Assembly: GCF_028769735.1 (NCBI RefSeq)
Contig: NC_088179.1
Span: 9,267,950 to 9,331,949 of the forward strand
Length of the DNA: 64,000 nucleotides
Source of the DNA: Zonotrichia leucophrys gambelii
Taxonomy: Eukaryota > Chordata > Aves > Passeriformes > Passerellidae
Reading direction: 5' to 3'
The position numbers were made by a program, and so were the translations under genes. The notes beneath the pieces were generated by a model. That model did not search any database. It was given only the letters and a program-made list of their open reading frames with translations, and was not told the origin of the DNA. Shown here piece by piece: positions 1 to 14,000 of the stretch (position 1 is the stretch's first letter; each line of letters begins with the position of its first letter).

Positions 1-200
<200 letters not shown>

Positions 201-624
201 TAATAATATCTGCTACTCTATTTTTCTAAATCAAATTCTCGCAAAAATTAAATAACTCAGAATTCTGAATTCCTTATGGAAATTTCCTGTAATGAAAAGA
301 AAAATTATTATTGCTTTAGTCTTCATATTCTTATATTTCTAAGGTTTTTAAGTATCCATACTGCTCTTAGAAGTACAATTCATGGCTTGGTCTTGCAAAA
401 AGAGTCAGTTCTCATTAATTTTTCTACAGCTGTAAAGGTTCCATGTGAGTTGGGAATCTTCCACCCTTGCCACATCCTTCCTTTCTTGATGGATGCTAAG
501 CAGCTTGTAGCAAAATAACCAAACAGTAGCTGTTGAGGGCTATTTGCAGAGATCCACTGATTGCCCTTAACTTGACCAGAAATCCTAGAAAATATGATGA
601 CAACCAAAGGTACCAGCTTAGCCT

Positions 625-702
625 TGGTTAAGCCTGGGTTAAAGGTTAAGTCTGATGATATTGGAGGGCTTTTCCAACCTGAATGATTCTGTGATTCTGT
701 GT
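625..702 (+). repeat. CR1 LINE 3' end fragment
   Basis: The sequence reads like the CR1 3' terminus on the plus strand: a GGTTAAAGGTTAAGTCTGATGAT-like block, then GGAGGGCTTTTCCAACC, and finally the diagnostic short terminal repeats GATTCTGTGATTCTGTG. CR1 elements end in ATTCTRTG-type 8-mers rather than poly(A), and that is what is seen. Only the last ~80 bp remain, as expected for a 5'-truncated insertion. Confidence 0.8.
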
Positions 703-3700
703 AAACCATTCCTCTCCTTCCATGTTGTGCTGTGGAATATCTCTTTCAGCTGGGCTGGTGGTGTCTGGTTAGAAGGTTGTGCTGTGAATTGATCTGAAAA
801 CCATCAAACCTGTAATGCACATAACCTATAAACCCGCACAGGAAGGAATGCACAGAAGGAGGCTGTGCAGGAAAACCTTAAGCCAATATTCACTTGTCAT
901 ATGCTGTGTCATAAAATCAATGTTCTGTATGCATTCAGGTTTGCACCATGTACACCGTGTACTTCTGAGCTAGTGAAATATGGAAACTCCTTTTGAAATC
1001 AACGGGAGTCACATGTGTGAAAGCAGAACCAGGCACCAGTATTTCTGTTGCAAAAATGTTCCTGTTCAGTGGGTGTCCTGCAGTGGAAGGTCGTTCTAAC
1101 ACCTCCTGTTTCAGTGCAAAGCAGACTTGGGATGCTTTCTCCTACACTTCAGTAAAATCTGTTTGTGACTTTGAATTGTTGACACCTGCCTAATGAAAAA
1201 GCTGTCTTTGGAGAACAGCTGATCTCATGTTTGTGTAGGTACTATATTACAGCTATTGACAGCTCTATGTATGATAAACTGCACTGGTTTATTGCTGATA
1301 AAAGAGTGTTCTAGTTTCCAGGGTACTGTATCACTGTGGAAGAGAAGTGAATACCACACTGTGTTTCAGGTTGTGTTTGTGCCACTCTGTTGTGTCACCC
1401 ATCACAGTGTGGTCACAGCACTTTGAGACATGCTCAGGGTGCTCAGCAGGACAGCCCCTCTGGGTTTCCACGGGCAGAGTTGTCTGCCTCACCTCTGAAG
1501 CTGAGTGAGGACATGCCTGTCTGTAAGAATGGAGAAGCTTGGTAGCAATGGGTTAGGCTGGCCTACAGCTCATCCCTCCTGACTCACTGGCTCCACTTCT
1601 CCAGCCTCAGTGTTATTCTTATTTATCTCTGTGCACATCAGGAATAACAACTCTGCAATCAGAAGGTGAAGGTGAGAATAGAGTTAGCAAGAGGATACTA
1701 GTTGGTGCAGCAGTTTGCTTAATTTGCCTTTAGTATTTTCATGGCCTGTAGTCATTAATCCTGTTTTATGGAAGTCTCAGCTTCATGTTTTAGTAGGGTT
1801 TCATTAATTGATTGCAGTAGTAAAACTACAGTAACACCGGATTTGTGTGCTGGATGGAAGCAAGTTTGTATCTAAAAGGCAAGATGATTCTTGTAATTGG
1901 GAACAATTATGAAGGATGTGATGTGACATTTATAAATAATTTCAGTGAAATGCTAGGAAGATTTTGGCAGGTAATACCAAACATTATTAAATATACTTCC
2001 TTTTCATAAGCGAGCAGAAATCCCCTGTAAATCCCAAGCTACACTAGTTCTACTCAGTGAGGTTTGTATTCTCACCAGTGTAAGCAAGTTTGGAACCTGG
2101 AGAAATTCTTGCCGTGAATATTGCAAATCTGGGTAATTTCAGCATGTCTGTGCTGCTGTCTCAAACCTATCTCCAGAATATATTTGCTATATTCTAAAAT
2201 TCTGCTTGACTGAAATTGAATGCAAAATTTTCAAAAGACTTTTCACTGATAAATTTAAACTAAATCTTGTCCTGCAGATCTGTACCAAGAGCAGCCTTGT
2301 TGGCCTCTCAAGGAGCACTCTCTCATTGCTCCTTAGGAAATAGAAATCTGTTCCTTATTGACCACAAATAGTAAGAACAAGAGAGATATGAAATTGAAGC
2401 TGTGTTCATTTATTTAAGAAAAACACATTCATGTTATAAATAGACACCAGTGGTGAAAAGACTCTGGAGTACAGCTGTGTTGAGTAAATGAACAGACTGC
2501 CCATCTAATCCGATTGTAATTTGTCTGGTATTTACAGTATGACTTAATCCTGTGGGATTACTGCCCTGAGCAAGAATCAGGTTTGTGTTCAGATATTGCA
2601 GAGGTAGAAGACACTCTAAGATTTATAAAAAACATATACAGGCCTGGCATTTTATGTCTTTCAATTCTACATTGAAATGATCCACCATAAAGAATCTAAA
2701 TTGGGAGATTTGAACATGGCATTTGACCAGACTGCCACATTTACAAGTAATGATTTACATGGTGATAGACAGGGGAGGCTGGGCTACTCATCTGATATGG
2801 TAAGGAAACCTTGGTCCTTATTGTCCTGTTTTCTAAAAACCCTTTTGCACGCATTTAACATTTTAAATATGTATTACAGACTATTATGAAAGTGGGGAGG
2901 AAATAACAAAGAAAAGTAAATTGTAAGGCCAAATCAGAAATTTTTAAAAGAATTGGTTAAGCATTCTGCAAAGTAAAAGAGATGGAGACAACCCTACAGA
3001 AAACTGAAGAAAGATGTAGAACACAAAAAATGTGAAACAGTGGAAAAGGTAAACATTACTAATTGTCACTGACTGTTCCTTAATCCTTTCTGTGTTTGTG
3101 TGGGATAACATGGCAGTGTGCCTTAACACTTGGCAGACCCCTATGAAATACAATGTCAATCCTAGAGGTTAGAGGAAAACTATTTAAAGGGTACCAGCAC
3201 TTGGGCTGCTGCACTGTGCCCTTATCTGAAGCAGCTGGAAGGTGTTGAAGGACAGCCACTCAATCCAGCTGTGTGGAACCACACAGTCCCTTCATTGTCA
3301 CTGTGCACCCTGAGTGTCTGTGTCACCTGTGTCCTTCAGTAAGGAGGGATTTATGGAGAGAGAGGAAGGGAATGCTCTGAAGCTTTTCTGGAGCTGTATT
3401 TGCTGCTTCTGTCATTTCTGCACCACAGAAACAGTCTGTACTCCATGAGGAACTAGCACTGGAGTCATGTGCCTAAAAGCATCCCCACATCCTACAGAGC
3501 AGGGCAGAGGCTGCTGTGCTTCTGCACTGGCTTTCAGGCTGTGTGTGGCTCCAAGGCTTTCTTTGTGAGATGGTCCTGTAAATCCTTGTCAGGACTAGCC
3601 TTTCTTTCTCTATATTGATTGTTTCCATTTGTTAAGGCTTCTGTTTCCTCATAGTTTCCTGGGAGCTTCGTGCCAGATTGGAGTGGTTATTGCAAACATT

Positions 3701-4134
3701 CACCCTATGAACTGCACAGGAGAGCAGTGACCTCAGCTGTGTGCTCTGGGTCTGGATGAGCACGAGGTGTGAGATCAGAGCAAGTGATGCAGCTCAGTTT
3801 TTTGTTTTGCTAAGCTGCTCTGCAGGGCTTCAGAGCAGCTTTGGTGTTTGCCCGCGTGGAGTTTCACTCTTCAGCTTCTAGTCACATAAAGGGAGGAAAT
3901 TCGTGAACGTGCTACTTTGAAAAATCAGTTATAGTGATTGAAAATTGGGGTAATTATTAACATTTCCTCTTCCTGGCTGGTACTGAATTAAGAATCTAAA
4001 CATATCAAATAGTGTGAGGAGAGGAGGGAGTCTGAAGTAGCTTGGTTGTTGAAAATGAGTTTCGGCTGATTTCAGGCAGCTGAGACTTAGAGTAGAATAT
4101 TTTTTTTTTAAGCTGCTACTTTCCAGGAAGCTAG

Positions 4135-4305
4135 AAATCCCAGAGAAGTATTGGATGTCCCATCCCTGGAAGTGTCCAAGGCCAGATTGGATGGGGCCCT
4201 GAGCAATGTAATCTAGTGAATGGCATTGCTGCCTGTAGCAGGGAGGTTGAAACTAGAAGATTTTTAAGGTCTCATAAATCCAGGTAATTCTGTGTTTCTC
4301 AGCCA
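4135..4305 (+). repeat. CR1 LINE 3' UTR fragment
   Basis: This matches the CR1 3'UTR on the plus strand: 'cccatccctggaagtgtcc', 'aaggccagattggatgggg', 'ccctgagcaatgtaatctag', 'agggaggttgaaactagaag' and a decayed end near 'aattctgtgttt'. It is diverged and 5'-truncated, so probably an old insertion within the intron. Confidence 0.8.
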
Positions 4306-7300
4306 GCTTTGGGTTCCTTGTTAGATAGAGCAGTGTGATAGAGAACAGAGTTTGGGAGATGCATCAAGTGAAAATTCATCCCACATGGGCCCATTTAACC
4401 TCTATCTTCATACATTAAGTCTGGAATGAGGGGCACAGGGCAGGATTTCAGTTGATGTATTTCTAACAGAGTTAGGATGAGAAACACTGGCCAAAGCAGG
4501 GTGGGATTGGGATGGCATTGTGTGCATGACTTATCATTTGTATACCTGCTCAGCCTCTGTTGTCCTGAAGAGGAAAACCTTGCCTGCAAGATGAGGCTGG
4601 CCATAAAAACCATTGTAGATACTTCATTACATCCATTGCTCAACCACTGCACAGCTGCACTGCTACACTACTTTTAGCATTAGAGACTATTTGAATGCCT
4701 ACCTCATTTCTAACCTCTAGGTTAATATTTTTCCATACTTTATCCAAAGGGATAACAGCCTAATTCTGTGTTCTTTTTTCTGCAATGTAGCAATTGTTTC
4801 CATGCAGTATGAATGCTATATTCAGTCTAACGAGACAGCTACAGCTTTTCAGCTATTCCTGAACCTTTGAGCCAGAGGTGTACTCATTTCTCCATCACTG
4901 AAGAAGCATCCATTTCCATAATAGTAAGATTTTGTAATCTGATGAGCCATGATATGTGTGGGATTAAATGAGGTGATCAAAACAGTCACTTCTCATTTGA
5001 CAGTCCTGAAAGTAGGACTGTCTGAAAGCAAACACTTCATGGGAAAGTGCCAGAGGAAAAGGCAAAGAGAACACCAGCTTTGAAGAGAATGACATTTGAC
5101 CACCTCTGGAAGGGTATGACCTTACTTCAGTTAATTCCATTTAGTCAAACCCCAAGAGGCCTACCTTGCTACATCTATTCCAACATACCAAGATATCAGC
5201 AAGCCAAGGAGTTGCAGCATCAGAACCACTTTCTGCAGGTGCTCCTTGTGAGTGCATATTTGGGGCAGAACACCTGCACCCACAAAGGTGATGATCTGCC
5301 AGGGTCACCTGGGGGAGCTCTGTCCTCCCCTGAGGGACAGGTCTGTTGGGGGCTGTGCCAGGCTGTGGGACAGCACTGAAAATGCCTGAAGTGTGCACAT
5401 GGGGATGAGCAGATATGGTCAGCATCCTTCAGGAACCATATTCTGAATCAAATTCATACTCAAATATTCATACCCTAATTTCTGGGGTAAAACAAGATTC
5501 ACTTCGCAGTTCAGTGGTCTTGAGTGCTGCTTCAGCCGTGCCTGCTGTTATGCTTCCACAGTAGTCCTGAGATCCCCAGCAAAGGAAGGTGTGCCCTGGA
5601 CTAAGTATTTTGGGCTTGATCAGCTAATCCAGCCAGCTGGAGAGTCTTGTTGAAGATCACATGTGTTCCCCAATTAGCAATCACAGACAATAATTGGAAA
5701 GAAAAATCATGACGTGTCAGTAACGTCTTTCAGTTAAGCCCACAAAAGGCAGGAAAACATCATTTCACCTGGGCTTGTTTAGTCTAAAGAGGAAGCAGTG
5801 AGCTGCAAAGCAAAGGTGCAAAGGGGAAATGTGTGGAGGCACCCATGGCAGCCCTGAGGCATCTTGCACATCCCAGCATGGTAATTCCATGCCACAGCTC
5901 CACCATCACTGCCCCATTTTGCATTGCAGGACAGTGATTCCATTCTTCCTCAGCACCAAGGGTAATGTCAAGTTTAAGAACTTGTTTCTAATGGATAAAT
6001 CAATGGACACCCATTCCTTGATTGAAATACATGCGGTGTGTTTACTGTCTTGCTGCTCTCACACAAAAGTGAGTATGGCCATTTTAAGGGCATTTAATCA
6101 TCCAAGTCATTGATGATGGGATGTTCCTCCATGCTTAGGATGAAGGAATGTCTTTGGTAGATGCAGTTATTAAAACAGAAAACAAATATTTTGAGACAAT
6201 ATGCAATACTTTTGCTAATTGGTACCATGGCATTGTCTCATCTTCTAATTCAGCAATTTAGGCTCATCAGGAAATCAGGCCCTCCCGGGATTCTGAGGGC
6301 ATGCAGAAGCATTCAAGAAGACATAATTTCATAAATAATTGCTCAGGTTTTTCTGGAAACAGCTGCTGTCTCTGATTGATGTATACAGATTTATTTATTC
6401 CTTCTCTTTGTATTACCTGACTGCTTGATAAAATTTATTTTTCTGATGAAGAAATAAACTTGTAAGGGGTGAAAAAGAGATGAAGTAATTCTCTCTCTGT
6501 TATATTTCAAGTAAAAGATTGCTCCAGGTAAAGAAATTAAAAACACTTTTGCTTTAGGTTTAACGTACAGTAAGATGTGAGATGTCTGAAAGTTGTCAAA
6601 AATAGAGGGTGAAAAATGCCTTGAATTCACTTACTGGCACCCAGTTCACTATATTGTAAATAGGCAGAGGAACACGTGCTGCACTTAAGGATGTGGATAA
6701 TGATAATAGGTTCTCAGTTTTAAGTGCCATTGATTTTCCCCACTCCCCTGAATGGAGCTTTCTAAGCCAGAGAAATATCTTGACCTTTAGACCAAATCCT
6801 CAGCACTTATAAATCACTGCTTTTTATTTGAAATCGGGAGAGGTACTCCAGTTTATACCATCTGTGTCTCTGGCTTCAAGAAAATAAATGTGTCCTTTGT
6901 GACTAGAACAGCTTGTATTCAAAATGGTGCAGTGATACAGCAGGATGCTGAATTGGAGCATTTATTGCCTTTCTGTTTCAAGCAGGACCACACAATTTAT
7001 GACCAACTTATGGGTGCTCAATCTTAATTGCAAGAAATGCTTAATCTGGTGATGTTTTCCATAAGCATATATTGGCTTCAACAAAACTGCTAAATACATT
7101 TTCTTAAAATTTCCTACTGCAGTTTTTTCAGGGGATGGTGTGTCAGTGCAGGGTATCAGGTCCTATTGTGAAAGAACTAAGGAAAAAAAAAGGGAGGATA
7201 GGAATGGAAGTGCTTTGATTTAATCGAACGGTGCAGGGTTATTTATGTTTCCTCCACTCAGGAAGTTGGCTCAGACACATCGGATGGGCTGCCAGTGCCA

Positions 7301-7844
7301 GTGCCAGTGGCCTGAGAGCACGAGCTGCCAGCTATTTCAGAACTTCTCTTTACAACCAAACACTGGGCCTGGAAATCAATCTTTTTCTGAATTAAGAGTC
7401 AGATTTTCTTTGCATTAGGATTCAAGTGCATTTTTGGTTGTTAAGTCCTAAAAGTAAAACTAGAGATTATTAGTAGGAAGGTGTGTGTATAGTGTAAAGC
7501 ACAGTGTTCATAAAGCACTTTGAACCCTATTTGACATTTTCCACAGGCAAGTGTATAGAGATAGTTAAAAAAGTTGGCGCGACTGATTTGGTTCCTGCTT
7601 GAAAAAGTTCATTTTTTAAACTCCATCCTTAAAGACCCAATCCAAAGGTCCCTGAAGATCTACTTCAGGGGATCCCATTATAAATTATGACAAGAGAATC
7701 TTCTCTTTGTCCCAGGGTGCTGTTCCGTGCAAGACCAGTCTGTACTTTGGCTTCTAGAATATTGCAGTGAATAATATAAACATTGAGTAGTGAATGAACA
7801 TGTTATGTTGCACATTTTTGTCAGTGTACTGTCTAATCTACCCA

Positions 7845-8190
7845 TAGAATCACTGAGATTGGGAAAGACCTTCAAGATGGGGTCCAACCTGTGACCAACC
7901 ACCACCTTGCTAAACAAACCATATATTGTCATTTCCTGAGCCCTTCCAGGGATGGTGACTCCCTCACTTCTCTGGGCAGTCTGTTCCAATGCTTGACAAC
8001 TCTCTCAATGAAAAAGTTCTTCCTGATGTTCACCCAAAGTTCCCCTGGTCCCGTTTGAGGCCATTTCCTCATTTACTTTCATTAGTTGCCCGGGAGAAGA
8101 GATAATATTCTGATAAAGGGTCTTGGGCTCTTAATGAGGAGAGGTAGATATGCTTCCCCTGAAATTTTCTCTCAACCTTCCAAGACTATC
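7845..8190 (-). repeat. CR1 LINE 3' end, antisense
   Basis: The plus strand shows the reverse complement of CR1, starting with 'atagaatcactgag' (inverted terminal 8-mers). It continues through 'gggaaagaccttcaagat', 'cttccagggatggtgactc', 'ctgggcagtctgttccaatg', 'gttcttcctgatgttcacc', 'gttgcccgggagaagaga' and 'cttcccctgaaattttctc'. The element therefore lies on the minus strand with its 3' end at 7845. It is about 345 bp, longer than most CR1 pieces in this window. Confidence 0.88.
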
Positions 8191-8429
8191 AGTAATAAGA
8201 AAAATGTAAGTGTTAGAAATGGTTTTATTTAGGTTATACATGTAAGTGATTCAAATATCAAACGATGAAATTGCTGGGGTGTACAAACATGCTAGGTATA
8301 GATAAGGTGAAAAGTACAGGAACACTGAGGAAATAATTGTGAGGATAATCGTGCATATTAAAGAATCAGGTTCCTTTACATTCAATTTGATGTGAAGGTT
8401 CACATTCCTTTCACTCTTTTGAATAGAAT

Positions 8430-8500
8430 TATCCATTCCTAATAATTATTTTATTGTTAAAACAGTAACATGCAATTAGCGCTTTATCTGGCATTGAAGA
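8430..8500. promoter_or_regulatory. Candidate AT-rich enhancer-like block
   Basis: Clustered homeodomain/POU/SOX-type words occur in unique-looking DNA: TAATAATTATTTTATTGTT, then ATGCAATTAGCGC and TTTATCTGGCA. This is motif density only, in a short span of an AT-rich intron; no conservation data are available here. Chance occurrence is quite possible. Confidence 0.2.
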
Positions 8501-9056
8501 ATGAGTAAGGAGAACCATTGTTCTTGTAACTACTCATCTGAAAGAGAGAAGCTGTGTGTTTAATTTTACTGAAGATGGCAATTACTTTATTTTTGTGTGT
8601 GAATCTGAATTCATGACTCAAAAAGTACCTTCTTCCAGGAAATCTGTAGCTAGTTTACTGCTTCAGCAATGTTTGTATGATTTGTGTGTAGTTTGCATGT
8701 GCTGTAACACAGACACAGCATTGTGCCAGCCACAGTAGCTGCTCTGCACACTTGTGAAGGCAATAATTGTGAGGCCTTGCAAGCACAGACATCAGCCAGA
8801 GCTGTTACAAGACCATCTGCAATTCTACTTATTTCCTCAATATCGGAAGTCTGTGCTGGCATGGCTCCACAGTTGCTTTTCTAGCAAGAATAAAACCAGT
8901 TCACAAAATCAAACCTCTAATTAGAAAGTGGGGAGGGCCTAAAATAATTCTGATAAAATACATAGAAAGCCAGAATGACACAAAGGTTTCATTCTAAAAC
9001 TGAGAGGAATCTTAAGCATTTACTTGCAGAGCAAAAATTTCTTGGGATCCTGACAT

Positions 9057-9108
9057 AGAGCCAGGCACAGAGGCTGCACAGCAGCATTAGGTGCTTGTGC
9101 CTGGCTCT
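9057..9108. other. Perfect 13-bp inverted repeat (hairpin)
   Basis: AGAGCCAGGCACA at 9057-9069 is the exact reverse complement of TGTGCCTGGCTCT at 9096-9108. The loop is 26 nt and contains a smaller GCTG/CAGC hairpin; flanks add a G-T wobble and one A-T pair. The stem is too short for a typical pre-miRNA, but far longer than random expectation for this spacing. Confidence 0.75.
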
Positions 9109-10166
9109 GTAAGAGAGAGCAAAATTCAGGTGAGGTCAGTGTTCAGGAAGTGTCAAGATCCTCTCTTATAGGTAACATAATAGATGAAAGGAGAGCTCTG
9201 CAATTGGCATGTCTGCTCTAATAATGAAAGGCAAATTTTTAAATTCATCAATGAAGAAAATAAAGAGAAATGCATTAATGAAAATATTTTTCATACAGCT
9301 AGTTAAACCCTTGACAAAATAGCCAGGAAACAATTTATTTTCACTTCAACTTTGAAATTTATATTTTTGTGTGCACATACAAAAGGGAAGGTTTCTGTCT
9401 CCAGTTTCCACAATCTATATCCTTTACTATATCTTCATTTTCTGACTAACATTTACTACTGAACCTGGATAAAAACATACTCTTTAGAAGAAATTAAAGT
9501 GTTCAGAAAATGGAAAAACCTTACATTCAAACTCCTGACAGAGTTCAAAGGCTGTTTTTCAGCAGAAAAGTTGACAGAAGAGTGTTGACAAGTTTAATAT
9601 AGTCAGGACTTCCATGAAAGATTGATGTTTTTGAAGTGAAGTTTGAAACATAAGGTCATGAACTTTCTACAAAACATTTTTCTTGACATGTCTCTATACT
9701 TCAGCTCTTTTGGCTCACTCTTGCCTTATGATTTCTTGCCATACTGTGTTGGGTTGTGTGCAGGAGCCATCAAACCATTGTGTCCTCATTCAAAGATCAA
9801 GGGTATATTTCAATAACCTGAATAACGGAATGAGTGAGAGGGGAAATGAATGGGGCTGAGAAGGAAAGCTTTTAAGTGAGAGTGGGCACCATTCTTTCAA
9901 ATCAAGTGCCAGGTAACTGTTGGGCCACCTTTACAGAGACTGATTTTCACAGTTTCATTACAGGTTTCATTAACAGAGTTTTCTTTGATCATTATGGAGT
10001 TTAGGGTGGGCATGGCAGTCTGTGCTTATGTGCAATGTGTGTTGCTAATTAGCCCAAGGCTCATGGCAGTGAAACCAAAGTTTCTCAAGCCTGCCACACT
10101 CAGACTCTTCAGGCTCCTTCCTTCTCCTACTTAAATCCTACCTGCTGCAAACAGTCATAGACCTTG

Positions 10167-10190
10167 TTCATACCCACCTGTGGGTATGAA
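10167..10190. other. Perfect 10-bp hairpin, 4-nt loop
   Basis: TTCATACCCA (10167-10176), loop CCTG, then TGGGTATGAA (10181-10190). It is seen directly. It has no T-run or promoter context that would give it an obvious role. Confidence 0.6.
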
Positions 10191-10865
10191 ATGTTTGTGC
10201 ACACATTTAGTTTTTTAATTGAAAGCACAGCCTGGATTATCAGCAGATCTGGGTGCACAAACTTTGTAAGAGAATTGTTTGCAGCTCCCCATAATCAGCT
10301 ATTCCATACATTCATATGAATCACCTAATAACTGCTGCAAGGAAAACCCTTGCTCTGTTGAAGGCAATAACAGAATTCCCTTTGACTTGTTGTAATTAGG
10401 TTTTTTGCCCAAGACCAGAAGACCTTTTGTACCAGAAGACAAAGGCTTCTGTTAAGGTTTTCCTAGGTCCAAGTCAGCAATTTCCAGCATTCGAAGGTCA
10501 GAAAGGAAAATGATAAAAAAGATTAGAGCAGTGATTGTCACATAATAAAGTGTTGTGCCTAATTATGTAATTGTGACTAGTGTGAATTAAGTAGAAAACT
10601 TGTTAATAGACTGCTATTTGATGTAATGTTGAGTCCCAGGACACTGCTTTTATTTGCTTTAGTAGCACATCTGTACAGTGCATATCTTCCAGATGTGGCC
10701 TCTTTGGTCAGATGATGGAGCTGTGATATGATTTGCAGCAGAACAGGCACAATTAAAAGATCAAGCACAGAGTGAATAATTACAAATAATGATGGTCTTG
10801 TTTGAAACAGGTGATTGTCATCACTTCTGTAATAAATGCCAAAATATTATCATCTTGGATCAGTC

Positions 10866-11020
10866 ATAGAATTACAGAATTAAAGGTGGAAGAGACCTCT
10901 AAGAGAGTTACAACTGTCAGCCCAGCACCACCACCATATTCAACATTAAATCATGTCCTCAAGTGCCATATCCTCACATTTTTTGAACACTTCTAGGGAT
11001 AAAAAATGTCTCTCCTTATT
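10866..11020 (-). repeat. CR1 LINE 3' end, antisense
   Basis: Reverse-complement CR1 signature on the plus strand: 'catagaattacagaatt' (inverted terminal repeats), 'ggtggaagagacctctaag', 'cagcaccaccaccatattc', 'aaatcatgtcctcaagtgc' and 'tttgaacacttctagggat'. The 3' end of the element is at 10866 and it is 5'-truncated near 11020. Confidence 0.85.
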
Positions 11021-14000
11021 TAATAGTAAAACATTTCCTTTATCTCAATCAATATACAAGAGGATTTTTCCTCAAACTATATGACATCAAATAATGTTGA
11101 ATGTGTCTTATAATGGTGAATTTTTTAAAATTTGTCTTTAAAGGGACTAATGCCAACAGCTGAAGTTTATTGGAACTTAAAGAATTCCATTCTATTTTTT
11201 CAACCAGATTATAAATTCCATAATTTTCATTGAATATTTTTATTCTGAAGCCTTGATTGATAAATCTATGCTATAAATGTTTTTCTATAAATCTATCCCT
11301 TCTTTCATTAGTCTTCAGTTAGTTGTACTGTTACTTTTTCTTTTCCTGTCTTGTTTTCCTAAGCAGGATTGCACACTTAGCAGGTTTGGGACAGCCACAG
11401 AAAATCAACTAAATGCATTTTCCTCATCAATCCCTCTTCCCCTCCCTGGCTGTCTGTAGCAGACCACTGTGATCTTCCCTGGATTTCACCACATTATAAA
11501 AAAGAAAAAAGGCCTACACTGTTCACAGAAACATGCTTCATGAACACTAAGAAGAAGTTCAGCCATGTCTTCCCTAAATGTTAGATGTTTTGTGAGAATT
11601 TCAGGCTTTCTATTGATTTTGCATGGAACTAGGTCAGAGCTGCTTTTAATTGAACAAGCTGGCTGCTGCAACTCTCACTTAACAGTAAAAAAGGGGTATT
11701 AAAAATTGATATGCAAAGCAAACTAATGCTTAGTTAGCAAGTGGATGAAGTCAGAATTGACGAGCCACTATACTTAATAAAGATGAGGATATGGGTTTCA
11801 TTGACAGTATAATATGCTCTTTCTTTTTTTTTAATGGTTGAAACACTAAGCATTATCCATGTTTCTTGCATGTGGTATTAATAGCTGGTTATTTTTCTTT
11901 GGGAGAGGTTGGGATAAATTGACACCTGTGCAATTCAGACAAAGCACTGGACATCAGGAAATCCATTAAAGGGCAGCTCTAATTTTTAAATGTGCAGTAA
12001 AGGTAAATAAAAAGCCCTGGTGTGCAGACAGAAGAAACTCTGGGGCTCTCTGGAAGGCCCAGTATTGCTGCACATGCAGTGCCTGTGGAAGGGGTCAGTG
12101 AGGCACAGGCTGCCCTGGTGCCAGCAGTGGCAGGAGGGACACCATGCCTGGCCATGTCTCACTGACCCTCACACAGGTGCTGGCTGCAGTCTCATCCTGC
12201 ATCTGCCCCTTCCAGCTGTGCCCTTGGGGTGCTCTGCACTGCTGCTCCCTCAGCCAGGGCCATCCCTGCCCTGTGGCCAGACAAGGTGAGCACTGATCTG
12301 TCGAGGCTGGAGGAGATCAGGAGCTCTGGCTCACATCTAAACCCCATCCTGAACGACTTTGTTTGCACCTGCATGTGACTGCTGAATTTTAGACCATTTG
12401 CTCCCCCAGTATGTGAGTTCTGCCTAGATATATTATTTATTTAGGTTTATAACAAACACAAAGGAAAAAAAGGAATAAATTATTAATGTATGGATTAGCT
12501 TATACATTTCAGCTCACAGCTGAGAGAGATGGCAGAGAGCAATCCTCATTTTAAGTTCCTTAAGACAATGGCTTTTCTTTCTTCCCCCAAACCCCAAGCA
12601 GTAATAAAGGTTCTGCCATTTACCACTTAGCATTGCACTAAGAAGCCACCTGGACCTGAAATTAATTTGTGTTTAAGAACAGAGTGGAAGACTGGCCACA
12701 GAGTCATACTTATTTGAATGATAGCTTTTTTATTAAGATGTTTTCTGTAGCCATAATTTCAGTTTTCTTACATCCAAGTTACAACTGACTCTGTTTCTCA
12801 TTTCCTGTAGCATTTCCAAGTTTTCTTGTACCACAGCTCACGTGCCAGCCTTACCTAGCCCACAGCTATTAGGACACCTTTCCTAAAGGGGAGATTGTAC
12901 ATACCAATTATCTGTAAAATATATAGTTTATAGGAGATTTTAAGCATCTCATACTTTAAATGGAAAAGTCTGAGATTCAGGTGAAATAAATACAAAAATG
13001 CATATCTTTACATATTGAAATACCATGACAGCTGAAAGTACTTGAAACATTTGAGTGCCTTTATGGCAGTTTAACCAACTGTGTCCATAAATATTTAAAG
13101 CAGTGAATTATTTCTTGAAATTTACATTTTTATGTACCACTTTGGTGGAAGAATTATTGAACAATAAAGATGCTTTCCATAATAATTTCAGCTTTTCAAA
13201 AAGCAGCACTTGACTGCAAAAGGATTTTCTGGTAGTCACCATATGACTCAGTGAGCTCCCAGCATAATACTGAGCTTTGGTATTTCCCACCATTCAGGTT
13301 TTAACAGCACAAGATAACCTATATCCAACCTATGTTTCTGCACTTCCCAAATAAAAAAAATTAAGAAGAGCTGCGCAGCAGCTGCTGTTACCTTTCAGCT
13401 GTGTCTCTGTACACACAGATAAATCTGACTGGTAAGAGTTCCTGTTTTCAGGATGGGATCAATAGGGATAATGTGGCCATTTAAGTCCTGCTCTATCTAT
13501 TATAAAGGGTTACTCTGTGTAAAATGTCCTGGTTTGCTTTTCAGGGGATGATAAGATCCCCACCCCACAGGTAACTGCAGGTGTGTTCTGCCCTCTGCCA
13601 GTGCCTTGTGCCAGGCTGCAGGAGCCAAAGCATGGAGCAGGGAATGTGCTCCTGTGAGACACAATCATTTGTGCCACTTGGCTTGCTCTGTGGAGCTACA
13701 TTTGCAGCAAGGAGTAGGTGACAAGATAAAAAACATCCAAGTGGCTGGCACAGTCAACAAATGGGCCAGGGATGGGCTGAGAGCTGGCAGGGGAGCATTC
13801 TGCATTTCTGGAGCTGTCCGGGGCACATTGGAACTGAAGTGCTCTTTTAATTGTCCAAGAAGTAGCACAGTGTTTTTTAATTTATTTTAATTGAGTTTGA
13901 GTATGATTCCCATTGACATTTATTAAAGAAACTGAAATTATTCTAAACTTCTCCCCAAAATATTAGAGTAAAAGTGAGGCAATAATTTCCTTTTTCATTT

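Noticed and set aside
7290..7309. TGCCAG tandem unit, about three copies
   Set aside because: Too short to be more than a trivial slippage repeat.
7497..7530. 'cacagtgttcataaagcactttgaa' resembling part of a MIR
   Set aside because: Only one short word block matches; the rest of a MIR core or tail is absent.
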